Assembly: GCA_964579295.1 (NCBI GenBank) | Contig: CAZOGK010000002.1 | Location: 124,001 to 188,000 of the forward strand | Origin: JAAYYY01 sp964579295 | GTDB lineage: Bacteria > Chloroflexota > Anaerolineae > Promineifilales > Promineifilaceae | DNA length: 64,000 nucleotides | Reading direction: 5' to 3' | Shown here: piece after piece, positions 52,948 through 62,878 of the stretch | Numbering within the stretch: position 1 is the first letter of the stretch | How the letters are laid out: the number at the start of each line of letters is the position of its first letter | The notes under the pieces: model-generated | Database searches by the model: none | Told to the model about the DNA's origin: nothing | What the model saw: only the letters and a program-made list of their open reading frames with translations | Translations under genes and position numbers: made by a program

Positions 52948-54186
52948 CTACTCATAGCGCAGCGCGTCGATCGGGTTGAGCCGCGCCGCGCGCCGCGCGG
53001 GAAAGATGCCAAAAAAGAGGCCGACAGCCGCCGAAAAGCCGACCGCGAGCACCACCGAGCCCCAGGCTACGCCCGGGTTGAGACTGTCAGAGAGCTGGCC
53101 GATGAGGAAGGCGCCGGCTGCTCCCAGGATAAGGCCCAGCGTGCCGCCGACCACGGCGATGGTGATGGCTTCGGTGAGGAATTGCCAGAGAATATCCCCT
53201 TGTTTGGCCCCCACCGCTTTGCGCAGGCCAATCTCCCGCGTCCGTTCCGTGACGCTCACCAGCATGATATTCATGATGCCGATGCCGCCGACGAGCAGGC
53301 TGATGGCGGCAATGACCGCCAGAAAGGTGGTCAGCACGCTGGTTACCTGGCTGAAGGCGCTGACGATTTCCGCCTGGCTGAGCACGGTGAAATCATTCTC
53401 CTCGTCAAGCTCCAGGCGATGGCTATCGCGCAGCACCAGCTCCATCTGCACAATGGCCGCCTCCTGCCGGCTGCTGTCGATGACCTGGGCATAAATCAGG
53501 TCGATGCGCATCTTGCCGTCGGCCCGCCGCGCCGGGAAGAGGCGCCGCTGCGCAGTGTTCAGCGGCACCAGCACCAGGTTGTCCTGGTCGTTAAAGCCTG
53601 AGCCGCCCTTCTCTTCCATCAGGCCGATGACCTGGAAATTGAGGTTGTTGATCTTGATAAACTCGCCAACCGGCGGCTCCCCATCAGGAAAAAGCGCCTC
53701 GTAGACCGTTTGCCCCAACAGGGCAACGCGGGCCGCGGCGGCGTCGTCCTGCTCGTCGAAAAAGCGGCCGGAGACTGGATAGAAATTGCGCACGGCCGGA
53801 AAGGCGTTGCTGGTCCCGGTAATGCTCGTCCGGGTCTCAAAACGGCCGCGCGTGACGACAGTGGAACGAGTATACTCCGGCGCCACCCGCAACAGGTCAG
53901 GCACGAGCAGTGGATCAGAGAGCGCGGTCACGTCGTCGTTGGTCAGCCCGGCGCGGCGCTGCTGCGGGGGGCCGTCGGGCCGTATCTGGCCGGGGAAGAC
54001 GAAGAGCAGATCGTTGCCCAGACCTTGGAACTGCTCGGCGACGAAGACCTCGACCCCCTGGCCGACAGAGACAAGCGTTATCACGGCGGCGACGCCGATG
54101 ATCATGCCCAGCATCGTCAGGAGGGAGCGCAGCTTGTTGGCGCGTAGGGCCGTGAGCGCCAGGCGCACGTTCTCCGCAAGGTTCAT
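52948..54186 (-). CDS. MacB/FtsX-type ABC permease (first copy)
   Basis: A 412-residue permease with the same architecture as its neighbour: an N-terminal helix after LRANKLRSLLTMLGMIIGVAAV, an external domain of about 230 residues, then GGIGIMNIMLVSVTERTREIGLRKAVGAK and two more helices, ending in LNPIDALRYE. The identical signature shows a recent or strongly constrained tandem duplication, though the external domains differ. ATG 54186 is chosen because it follows the ATPase gene by 7 bases. With no outer membrane evident, a TolC-dependent export role is unlikely. Confidence 0.9.
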   Translation of the reverse strand: MNLAENVRLALTALRANKLRSLLTMLGMIIGVAAVITLVSVGQGVEVFVAEQFQGLGNDLLFVFPGQIRPDGPPQQRRAGLTNDDVTALSDPLLVPDLLRVAPEYTRSTVVTRGRFETRTSITGTSNAFPAVRNFYPVSGRFFDEQDDAAAARVALLGQTVYEALFPDGEPPVGEFIKINNLNFQVIGLMEEKGGSGFNDQDNLVLVPLNTAQRRLFPARRADGKMRIDLIYAQVIDSSRQEAAIVQMELVLRDSHRLELDEENDFTVLSQAEIVSAFSQVTSVLTTFLAVIAAISLLVGGIGIMNIMLVSVTERTREIGLRKAVGAKQGDILWQFLTEAITIAVVGGTLGLILGAAGAFLIGQLSDSLNPGVAWGSVVLAVGFSAAVGLFFGIFPARRAARLNPIDALRYE

Positions 54187-54193
54187 GGTCGCC

Positions 54194-54946
54194 TCAGTCC
54201 AGGGCCGACTCAGACGGCCGTTCACTGGCGCCGGCGACGAGCGGATCGTGAATCGGCTCATCGCGTACGACCTTGCCATCGGCCAGCATTATCACGCGCC
54301 GCGTGTGCCGGGCAATCCAGGGATCGTGCGTCACGAATATCACGGTGATACCCTGCTCGCGATTGAGCCGCTGGAATATCTGCATCACTTCTGTGCCGGA
54401 GCGGCTGTCCAGGTTCCCGGTAGGCTCATCGGCGAGGATGATCGCCGGCTCGTTGACCAGTGCGCGGGCAATGGCCACTCGCTGCTGCTGCCCGCCGGAC
54501 AGCTCGCTGGGCTTGTGGTCCAGCCGGTCGCCGAGCCCGACCAGCTCCAGCGCCTGCCGCGCCCGCTCGTGGCGCTGCTTGGAACCGGCGTAGACCAGCG
54601 GCAGCTCAACCTGCTGCAGCGCCGGTGTGCGCGAGAGCAGATTGAAGTTCTGGAAGACAAAGCCAATCTTGCGGTTGCGGATTTCCGCCAGCCGGTCATC
54701 GCTCAGGCTGCCGACGTCGGTGCCGTCGAGCCGGTAGCTGCCGCTGGTAGGCGTGTCCAGCGCGCCCAGCATGTTCATCATCGTCGATTTGCCGGAGCCG
54801 GACGGCCCCATGATGGCGACGAACTCCCCCTCGTGAATGTCGATGCTGACGCCGTTGAGCGCATAGACGTTGTGCTCGCCCATCTCGTACACTTTGACGA
54901 GATCGCGGATCTCGATAATGGGCCGGCCGTTGCTGGGTGTGCTCAT
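54194..54946 (-). CDS. ABC transporter ATP-binding protein (MacB/LolD-like)
   Basis: A 250-residue ATPase with Walker A IMGPSGSGKSTMMNML (about 38-53), Q-loop FVFQNFNLL, signature LSGGQQQRVAIARAL, Walker B IILADEPTGNLDSRSG and switch His in VIFVTHDP. The features fit the MacB/LolD/FtsE subfamily that energises FtsX-type permeases. It lies 3 bases after the adaptor gene and 7 before the first permease, one operon. Confidence 0.94.
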   Translation of the reverse strand: MSTPSNGRPIIEIRDLVKVYEMGEHNVYALNGVSIDIHEGEFVAIMGPSGSGKSTMMNMLGALDTPTSGSYRLDGTDVGSLSDDRLAEIRNRKIGFVFQNFNLLSRTPALQQVELPLVYAGSKQRHERARQALELVGLGDRLDHKPSELSGGQQQRVAIARALVNEPAIILADEPTGNLDSRSGTEVMQIFQRLNREQGITVIFVTHDPWIARHTRRVIMLADGKVVRDEPIHDPLVAGASERPSESALD

Positions 54947-54949
54947 CGC

Positions 54950-56326
54950 CTAGAATCCGCCGAAGAAGCTGAAGCCTTCCCGCTCGTCGGTAACGACAAC
55001 CACGTCGCCTTCGGCAAGGCCGCTGATCAGCTCACTGAACTGTTCGTTGCGCAGGCCAATCTCGACCACTACTTCTTCCACCGTGCCGTCGGCGCGCAGG
55101 CGGTTGACAAAGGCGTCGCCGCTCTCGCGATCAAGCCGGATGGCCCAATTGGGCGCGGTCAGCACACCTTCCACCTCGCGCACGACGATGGAGGCGTTAG
55201 CCGTCATGCCCGGCCGCAAGGCAACGTCGCCGGCGTCGATGTTGATGGTCACCAGATAGGTGACGACGCCCACGCCGCCCTCGAGCGCCGTGGGAGCGAT
55301 GTCGGCAACCACACCCTGCACCACCGTATTGTCGAGCGCATCCAGTGTGATTTCCACCGGCTGGCCGACGGCCACCTGGTCGATGTCTATCTCGTCAACA
55401 CTGACCTCGATGTGGAACGCCTCTTCGTTGACCAGAATAATAGCCGGGGCGCCCGGCGTCGCCGTTTCGCCGGCGGCGACGAGAATATTGGCTACCTTGC
55501 CGTCGATAGGGGCTTCGATAATGGCCTGGCGCAGCCGCAGCTCGGCGATCTCCACGTTGGTGCGCGCCGCCTCGACCTGGGCTTCCAGGATAGCTAGCTC
55601 GTCGTCAGTGGGCGGCTCGTGTAGCTGAGCGTAGGCCGCCTCGGCGCGCGCCAGGTTGGCCTCGGCCACCAGCACGTTTCCTTCGGCCGAGGCCACGTTG
55701 GCCTGCGCCGCGGCAACCCCCGCGTTAGCGGCCTGCAAATCGGCCGGCCGGGCGCCCCCCTGCAAGGATGCCAGCTGCGCCTCGGCGGCGTTCAGCGCTG
55801 CCAGCGCCGCGTCGCGCTGCTGCCGCAGGTTCTCCTCGGGCGCGCCGCCTACACCGGCCTGGGCGAGCTGGTCATACTGGGTACGCAGCGCCAGGTATTC
55901 GGCGCGCCGGGCGGCAATGCTGGCTTCCGCCGCGGCAATGTCCCCGGCGCTGGCCCCGGCAGTAAGCTGCGACACCTGCGCCTGCGCCTGGGCCACGGCT
56001 GACTGCGCCGCCTGTACGTTAGCCTGGGCAATGGTCAGGTTGCCGGCCGCGGCGTCGATATCGGACTGCGCCGCCGCCAGCCGCGCCTCAGAGACCTCGG
56101 CGTTCTGCCGTTGGGCCAGCGTCAGCTCCTGGATGCGCAGTGAATCCTGCGCCTGCTGCAGCANNNNNNNNNNNNNNNNNNNNNNNNNNNNNNNNNNNNN
56201 NNNNNNNNNNNNNNNNNNNNNNNNNNNNNNNNNNNNNNNNNNNNNNNNNNNNNNNNNNNNNNNTACGTAGGCCGCTGCGGCTCCCAGGGCGACGAGGATG
56301 AGTACGATGATGATAGCCTTACGCAT
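54950..56326 (-). CDS. MacA/HlyD-like membrane-fusion adaptor (interrupted by gap)
   Basis: The N terminus (20 residues) is a membrane anchor, MRKAIIIVLILVALGAAAAYV, cut by 100 N at 56164-56263. The rest shows a long Ala/Gln-rich coiled coil (about 55-270; AQSAVAQAQAQVSQL, AANAGVAAAQANVASAEGNV) and then a lipoyl-like half motif IIEAPIDGKVANILVAAGETATPG. A beta-barrel domain follows (VDEIDIDQVAVGQPVEITLDA) and a C-terminal membrane-proximal domain ending GFSFFGGF. It is the first gene of the ABC operon; AGGAG precedes ATG 56326. The frame across the gap is only assumed. The adaptor family links a permease with extracytoplasmic partners. Confidence 0.88.
   Translation of the reverse strand: MRKAIIIVLILVALGAAAAYVXXXXXXXXXXXXXXXXXXXXXXXXXXXXXXXXXXLQQAQDSLRIQELTLAQRQNAEVSEARLAAAQSDIDAAAGNLTIAQANVQAAQSAVAQAQAQVSQLTAGASAGDIAAAEASIAARRAEYLALRTQYDQLAQAGVGGAPEENLRQQRDAALAALNAAEAQLASLQGGARPADLQAANAGVAAAQANVASAEGNVLVAEANLARAEAAYAQLHEPPTDDELAILEAQVEAARTNVEIAELRLRQAIIEAPIDGKVANILVAAGETATPGAPAIILVNEEAFHIEVSVDEIDIDQVAVGQPVEITLDALDNTVVQGVVADIAPTALEGGVGVVTYLVTINIDAGDVALRPGMTANASIVVREVEGVLTAPNWAIRLDRESGDAFVNRLRADGTVEEVVVEIGLRNEQFSELISGLAEGDVVVVTDEREGFSFFGGF
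56164..56263. other. Assembly gap of 100 N inside the adaptor gene
   Basis: 100 N replace the segment between the membrane anchor and the coiled coil, where the first lipoyl half-motif would normally lie. The gap length is probably a placeholder. Confidence 0.95.
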
Positions 56327-56400
56327 GCAACACTCCTGTTGAAGATAAAAGAAGCAGGCGGGCGGGTGTGCGCGCAGCCTGCCGCGTCTTTAGCCCGGCC

Positions 56401-56406
56401 ATTATA
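56401..56406 (-). promoter_or_regulatory. -10 element of the ABC adaptor operon
   Basis: Perfect TATAAT on the minus strand, about 75 bases before ATG 56326, with a weak -35. The first Rex-like box (56438-56455) lies just upstream. Confidence 0.5.
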
Positions 56407-56437
56407 TGAGAAGGTTGGGACGCCGGATGGTCCTGAT

Positions 56438-56455
56438 AGGTGAAATTTATCACAC
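56438..56455 (+). promoter_or_regulatory. Rex-like box 1
   Basis: AGGTGAAATTTATCACAC matches the Rex consensus TTGTGAANNNNTTCACAA at 10 of 14 fixed positions. It lies upstream of the rex -35 and between the divergent rex and ABC promoters. Confidence 0.45.
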
Positions 56456-56462
56456 GCTCAGC

Positions 56463-56491
56463 TTGTCGCCCATCTGGCGTTATGTTAGAAT
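56463..56491 (+). promoter_or_regulatory. rex promoter
   Basis: TTGTCG (56463-56468), 17 bases, TAGAAT (56486-56491). The second Rex-like box begins at the last base of the -10, so a bound repressor would cover the transcription start. Confidence 0.65.
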
Positions 56492-56508
56492 TGTGAAATG
56501 TTACACGA
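56491..56508 (+). promoter_or_regulatory. Rex-like box 2 at the rex transcription start
   Basis: TTGTGAAATGTTACACGA matches the Rex consensus at 12 of 14 fixed positions and sits from the -10 box to about +11. This suggests autorepression by Rex. Confidence 0.62.
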
Positions 56509-56585
56509 GCCCTCATCTGCTGCGTGTAACCGTTCGCCTGCCCTTATCCAGGGTTACTCGCCTGTCTGTGGAGGACAATAGATCA

Positions 56586-57209
56586 GTGCCGAACGCGATT
56601 CCTGATATTGTCATCAGCCGCCTCCCCATCTATCTCCAGGCGCTGACCCGGCTGGCGGAGCAAGGGCAAAAAGTCACCACGTCCTCCCAGGAGCTGGGCG
56701 AGCTGCTCGGCATCAGCTCGGCGCAGATCCGTAAGGATCTCTCCCACTTCGGCGAGTTCGGCAAGCAAGGAACCGGCTATCACATCAGCTATCTGCGCAA
56801 CCAGCTGCAGCGCATCCTCAAGCTGGATCAGGAGTGGCCGGTAGCGCTCATCGGCGCCGGTTTCCTCGGCCATGCCCTCGCCAGCTATGGCGGCTTCCGC
56901 CCCCGCGGCTTTCGCGTTGCCTGGATTTTTGACAGCGATCCGGCCAAGATTGGCATGGAGGTCAGTGGCGTCACCGTGCAGGATGACGCCGAGCTGGAAG
57001 AGACAATCCGGCGCGAAGGCGCGCAAATCGCCATCCTCGCCGTGCCCGCCCCGGCCGCTCAGATCATTACCAACCGGCTGGTCGAAGCCGGGATTACGGC
57101 CATCCTCACCTATGCGCCCATTACACTCTCGGTGCCGGACCACGTGCACGTGCAATACAGCGATCCGGTCATCCAGCTGCAGCGCATGACGTACTACCTG
57201 GAACGTTAA
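56586..57209 (+). CDS. rex: Redox-sensing transcriptional repressor Rex
   Basis: A 207-residue repressor that senses the NADH/NAD+ ratio and controls respiratory and fermentative genes. The N-terminal winged helix has SRLPIYLQAL, SSQELGELLGISSAQIRKDLSHFG (in parts) and GKQGTGYHISYL. The NAD(H) domain has ALIGAGFLGHALASY, FDSDPAKIG and AILAVPAPAAQ. GTG 56586 is used: GGAGG at 56570-56574 lies upstream and the length then matches the family (about 210). An in-frame GTG at 56568 is less likely. Its promoter carries two Rex-like boxes, and a weaker one is at the bc-complex promoter. Confidence 0.96.
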   Translation: MPNAIPDIVISRLPIYLQALTRLAEQGQKVTTSSQELGELLGISSAQIRKDLSHFGEFGKQGTGYHISYLRNQLQRILKLDQEWPVALIGAGFLGHALASYGGFRPRGFRVAWIFDSDPAKIGMEVSGVTVQDDAELEETIRREGAQIAILAVPAPAAQIITNRLVEAGITAILTYAPITLSVPDHVHVQYSDPVIQLQRMTYYLER

Positions 57210-57211
57210 AC

Positions 57212-57248
57212 AAAAAGAGCCCCGCTCAGGCCGAGCGGGGCTCTTTTT
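57212..57248. terminator. Bidirectional terminator between rex and mreB
   Basis: A 16-bp stem (57212-57227 with 57233-57248) with a 5-base loop, A-rich on the left and T-rich on the right, so it works on both strands. Its last base is the first base of the mreB stop codon complement (57248-57250). Confidence 0.92.
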
Positions 57249-58264
57249 TATTGAAGGGTGAGACTTCGCTGTAGCAGGGGGAGTTCGGTGAGCGCCTTGC
57301 CCGCGCCCAGGGCCGTGCAGGCAATTGGGTTATCGGCCACGTAGGCCGGGACACCGGTCTCCTGCGTCAGCACCGTATCGATCTCGCGTAGCAGCGCCCC
57401 ACCGCCGGTGAGCGCCATGCCGCGATCGATGATGTCCGAGGATAGCTCCGGCGGCGTCTTCGCCAGCACGGCGCGAATGACGTTGACGATGGCCGCCAGC
57501 GGCTCCTGCAGCGCTTCCACTACTTCGTCGCTGGTCAGGTTAATGGTGCGCGGCAGGCCGGCGACCTGGTCGCGTCCCTGGATACTCATCTCCAGCCGCT
57601 CGCGCAGCTCCCCGGCGGCGCCAATCTTGATCTTGATGGCTTCCGCCGTCGGCTCGCCGACCACGAGATTGTATTTCTTGCGGATGTAGCTGATGATCGC
57701 TTCGTCCAGATGGACACCGCCAACACGCACCGATTCGGCGCAGACGATGCCGTTCATGGAGACGACGGCCGCCTCTGTCGAGCCGCCGCCGAGATCGACC
57801 ACCATATTGCCGGTAGGCGTCCCTACTGGCAGCCCCGCGCCAATCGCGGCGGAGAGGGGTTCCGGGATGAGGTGGACTTCCCGCGCGCCGGCGGCCAGCC
57901 CTGCCTCGCGCACGGCGCGGCGCTCGACGCTGGTCACGCCGTAAGGCACGCTGATCATGACAATCGGCTTGCGCACATTGAGGCGGCCCGCCACCTTCTG
58001 GATGAAGTAGCGCAGCATCGCTTCGGTGACGAAGTAGTCGGCAATGACGCCGTCGCGCAGGGGGCGCATGACCTCGATCTCTTCTGGCGTGCGCCCGTAC
58101 ATGTCGCGCGCCGCTCGCCCTACTTCGACGATGACCGTCCGGTCGCCGTCATTACGCAGGGCGACGACAGAGGGCTCCTGGAGCACAACGCCGCGCCCCT
58201 GGTCATGTACCAGAACGTTGATCGTGCCCAGGTCGATGGCGATTCGTGACTGTATGACGCCCAC
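57248..58264 (-). CDS. mreB: Rod shape-determining protein MreB
   Basis: A 338-residue actin-like cytoskeletal ATPase that guides cell-wall synthesis. The phosphate 1 loop is IAIDLGTINVLVH, then the VMISVPYGVTSVERRA segment, phosphate 2 NMVVDLGGGSTEAAVVSM, and the adenosine motif MALTGGGALLREID. LIPEPLSAAIGAGLP is also typical. The GTG start is 2 bases after the atpC stop, so mreB is the last gene of the atpA-G-D-C transcript, an unusual placement; mreC and mreD are not here. Position 13 (T-I-N) replaces the more usual T-A-N. Confidence 0.95.
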   Translation of the reverse strand: MGVIQSRIAIDLGTINVLVHDQGRGVVLQEPSVVALRNDGDRTVIVEVGRAARDMYGRTPEEIEVMRPLRDGVIADYFVTEAMLRYFIQKVAGRLNVRKPIVMISVPYGVTSVERRAVREAGLAAGAREVHLIPEPLSAAIGAGLPVGTPTGNMVVDLGGGSTEAAVVSMNGIVCAESVRVGGVHLDEAIISYIRKKYNLVVGEPTAEAIKIKIGAAGELRERLEMSIQGRDQVAGLPRTINLTSDEVVEALQEPLAAIVNVIRAVLAKTPPELSSDIIDRGMALTGGGALLREIDTVLTQETGVPAYVADNPIACTALGAGKALTELPLLQRSLTLQ

Positions 58265-58266
58265 AG

Positions 58267-58743
58267 TTACTCTCTATCCTCGTCGTCTACCGGCGCGGGC
58301 CGGCCCGCCGGCATAGCGCGCGGGCGGCGGGCAACGCCGCGACGGCGCATGCCGACATCGATACGTACCTGCGCCCGCCGCAGGGCGGCCTCGATCTGGG
58401 CATAGCTTTCGCTATCGACGACAACACCCTCGCGCATTGCCCGCTCAGCCTCGTCGCGGGCGCGCTGGGCGCGATTGACGTCGATCTCGCCCGCGAACTC
58501 GGCGGAGTCAGCCAGGATCGTGACTTTGTGCGGCAGAATCTCGGCAAAGCCGCCGCCGATGGCAAAGTATTCCTCTTCGCCGCCGCGCCGGATAATCACC
58601 TCGCCGAAATCGAGCGCTGTCAGCATCACCATGTGGTTGGGCAGGATGCCCATGCGCCCTTCAGGGCTGGGCAGGTTGACCGCATCCACCTCGTCGCTGA
58701 ACACCGTCCGTTCCTGTGTGACGATATCACACTGTAATGGCAT
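58267..58743 (-). CDS. atpC: ATP synthase epsilon subunit
   Basis: A 158-residue subunit of the F1 rotor. The N-terminal beta-sandwich has CDIVTQERTVFSDEVDAVNLPSPEGRMGILPNH (in parts) and the GGGFAEILPHKVTILAD strand; the C-terminal helical pair is about 90-135. A basic, Pro/Arg-rich tail of about 25 residues is longer than usual. Epsilon couples gamma rotation and can inhibit ATP hydrolysis through its C-terminal helices. It follows atpD by 53 bases and precedes mreB by 2. Confidence 0.95.
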   Translation of the reverse strand: MPLQCDIVTQERTVFSDEVDAVNLPSPEGRMGILPNHMVMLTALDFGEVIIRRGGEEEYFAIGGGFAEILPHKVTILADSAEFAGEIDVNRAQRARDEAERAMREGVVVDSESYAQIEAALRRAQVRIDVGMRRRGVARRPRAMPAGRPAPVDDEDRE

Positions 58744-58796
58744 GGTTCCTTACCTGCTCTTTCCGGCCGCCGCACTGGGCCGCGCCCGGATCTCCA

Positions 58797-60194
58797 CTAG
58801 GCCTCGGCGCGCAGCCGCTCAGCCTTCTCGACCGCCTGGTCGATGGTGCCGACCATGTAGAAAGCCTGCTCCGGCAGATCGTCGTGCTTGCCGTCCAGGA
58901 TCTCGCGGAAGCCGCGCACAGTCTCCTCGACCGGCACGTACTGGCCCTGCAGGCCGTGGTACTTCTCGGCCACGTACATCGGCTGGCCGAGGAAACGCTC
59001 CATCTTGCGCGCGCGGGCGACCAGCAGCTTCTGGTCCTCGCTCAGCTCGTCGATGCCCAGAATGGCGATGATGTCCTGCAGATCCTTGTAGGTCTGCAGC
59101 ACTTCCTTGACCTCGCGTGCGGTCTGGTAATGCTCTTCGCCGACGACAGCCGGCTGCAGCGCGCGGCTAGTGGAGCTGAGCGGGTCTACGGCCGGGAAGA
59201 TGCCCTTGGAGAAGACGGAGCGCTCCAGCGTAATGACAGCGTCGAGGTGGGCAAAGGTCGCCACCGGCGCCGGGTCGGAGTAGTCGTCGGCCGGCACGTA
59301 GATGGCCTGCATCGACGTGATCGAGCCGCGCCGTGTCGAGGTAATGCGCTCCTGCAGGGCGCCCATCTCGGCCGCCAGGTTGGGCTGGTAGCCGACAGCG
59401 CTGGGCATACGGCCCAGCAGCGCGGACATCTCGGAGCCGGCGAGCACGTAGCGGAAGATGTTGTCGATGAAGAGCAGCACGTCGCGCCCTTCGTCGCGGA
59501 AATACTCGGCCATCGTCAGGCCGGTCAGGGCCACGCGCAGGCGCACGCCCGGCGGCTCGTTCATCTGCCCAAATACCATGGCGACCGCGTCAAGCACGCC
59601 GTAGTCTTCCAGCTCATAATACATGTCGGTGCCTTCGCGGGTGCGCTCGCCAACGCCGGCGAAGACCGAGACCCCTTCGTGTGCGGTGGCGACCGCGCGG
59701 ATCAGCTCGGAGATGAGCACAGTCTTGCCCACGCCGGCGCCGCCGTAGACCCCGGTCTTGCCGCCGAGGAGCAGGGGCGCCAGCAGGTCCAGCACCTTCA
59801 TGCCCGTCTCGAAGGTCTGCGCCTCCACCGCCTGGTCCTCGAATTCGGGCGCAGGCCGGTGAATCGCGTATTTCTGTTCCGTTTCCGGGGTGGGCATGCC
59901 GTCGATTGCTTCGCCGACGACGTTAAAGATACGGCCCAGGGTCTTCGGTCCCACGGGCACCTGAATCGGGGAGCCGGTGCTGCGGACGATGACGCCGCGG
60001 GCCAGACCATCGGTGGCGCCCATCGCCACGGTGCGCACGATGCCGTGACCAAGCTGCTGCTGCACCTCGAGGACCAGCACGCTGCCGTCTTCGCGGTCAA
60101 TCTCCAGCGCATCGAGAATCTCCGGCGTCTGACCGGCGGGGAATTCTACGTCGACAACCACGCCGCGGATGGCGTTTACGGTGCCATTAGCCAT
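58797..60194 (-). CDS. atpD: ATP synthase beta subunit
   Basis: A 465-residue catalytic subunit of F1. Walker A GGAGVGKT is at residues 151-158, the catalytic Glu lies in VGERTREG, Walker B in LLFIDNIFRY, and the C-terminal DELSEDQ motif is near 390. The sequence after Walker B reads YVLAGSEMSALLGRMPSAVGYQP; most F-type beta subunits have Gln where this has Leu (usually F-x-QAGSE), an unusual substitution. The ATG at 60194 is preceded by a good ribosome site (CTGGAGG). It lies 14 bases after atpG. Confidence 0.98.
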   Translation of the reverse strand: MANGTVNAIRGVVVDVEFPAGQTPEILDALEIDREDGSVLVLEVQQQLGHGIVRTVAMGATDGLARGVIVRSTGSPIQVPVGPKTLGRIFNVVGEAIDGMPTPETEQKYAIHRPAPEFEDQAVEAQTFETGMKVLDLLAPLLLGGKTGVYGGAGVGKTVLISELIRAVATAHEGVSVFAGVGERTREGTDMYYELEDYGVLDAVAMVFGQMNEPPGVRLRVALTGLTMAEYFRDEGRDVLLFIDNIFRYVLAGSEMSALLGRMPSAVGYQPNLAAEMGALQERITSTRRGSITSMQAIYVPADDYSDPAPVATFAHLDAVITLERSVFSKGIFPAVDPLSSTSRALQPAVVGEEHYQTAREVKEVLQTYKDLQDIIAILGIDELSEDQKLLVARARKMERFLGQPMYVAEKYHGLQGQYVPVEETVRGFREILDGKHDDLPEQAFYMVGTIDQAVEKAERLRAEA

Positions 60195-60208
60195 TCGTTT
60201 CCTCCAGG

Positions 60209-61114
60209 TTAGGTACGGAGCGCCTCGGCGCCGCCGACGATGTCCAGAATCTCGCTGGTGATGCTCGTCTGCCGCGCTTTGTTGCGCTCCAGGATCAGGA
60301 TGTCAATTAATTCGGCCGCGTTATCTGTGGCATTGTTCATCGCCACCATGCGCGCGCTGTGCTCGCTGGCTTTGGCCTCCAGGATCGCCTGGTAGATCTG
60401 CAGCTCGGTGAAGCGCGGCACGATCTCGTTGAGCAGCGCCTCCGCGCTCGGCTCGTAGCTGTAAATCTGGCTCGCCGCCAGATCGACGTCGACGTGATCG
60501 ACGAACTCAGAGACGGCCATCTCTTCCAGATCCAGCGGCTTCAAGGGCAGTAGCTGTGTGACAGTTGGATCGCGCTGGACCAGGCTGACAAAGTCGGTGT
60601 AGGCGACGAATACGTCGTCTACCTTGCCCGAGAGATAGTCATTAATGGCAATCTCAGCAATGGGGGCAATATTGTAGATGGTCGGCTCGTCGGGGATCGC
60701 GTCAAAGGAGGCGATGACGTTGTAGCCGCGGCGCACCATCAGGTCGCGCCCCTTGCGCCCGACGGCAATGATTTCCACCTGGTGCGGGAGGGCGCGGATA
60801 AAGCGCTCGGTAAACGCGACGATGTTGGCGTTGTAGGCGCCGGCCAGACCACGGTCGCCAGTGATCAGGATCACGGCGCTCTTCTGGATGGTCTCGCGCG
60901 GCGTCAGCAAGGGATGGCTCGTCTCGCCGGCGCCCGGCTGCGAGGCCAGGTTGACGAGAATGGCGTAGGCCTTGCCTGCATAATCGCGCGAGGCCTGCAC
61001 CTGCTTCTGCGCCTTGCTCGCCTTCGCCGCCGATACAGCAGCCAGCGCGCTGGTCACCTGGGAGATGTTGCGGACGCTGCGGATACGCTTGTTAAGCTCG
61101 CGTTCGGTCGCCAT
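60209..61114 (-). CDS. atpG: ATP synthase gamma subunit
   Basis: A 301-residue rotor shaft. The conserved N terminus RELNKRIRSVRNISQVTSAL and C-terminal ARMVAMNNATDNAAELIDIL form the coiled coil; the central Rossmann-like domain has VILITGDRGLAGAYNANIV and IIAVGRKGRDLMVRRG. It is slightly longer than average. It follows atpA by 15 bases and is between atpA and atpD, the standard order. Confidence 0.97.
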   Translation of the reverse strand: MATERELNKRIRSVRNISQVTSALAAVSAAKASKAQKQVQASRDYAGKAYAILVNLASQPGAGETSHPLLTPRETIQKSAVILITGDRGLAGAYNANIVAFTERFIRALPHQVEIIAVGRKGRDLMVRRGYNVIASFDAIPDEPTIYNIAPIAEIAINDYLSGKVDDVFVAYTDFVSLVQRDPTVTQLLPLKPLDLEEMAVSEFVDHVDVDLAASQIYSYEPSAEALLNEIVPRFTELQIYQAILEAKASEHSARMVAMNNATDNAAELIDILILERNKARQTSITSEILDIVGGAEALRT

Positions 61115-61129
61115 GAACTCTCCTCTGCG

Positions 61130-62806
<1,677 letters not shown>

Positions 62807-62878
62807 GCACCAACCTCCTAGACAAAAATGACAATCGAGGGCCCCGGCCGGCGCTTATGTGCCCGCCGTTCCCATTCA

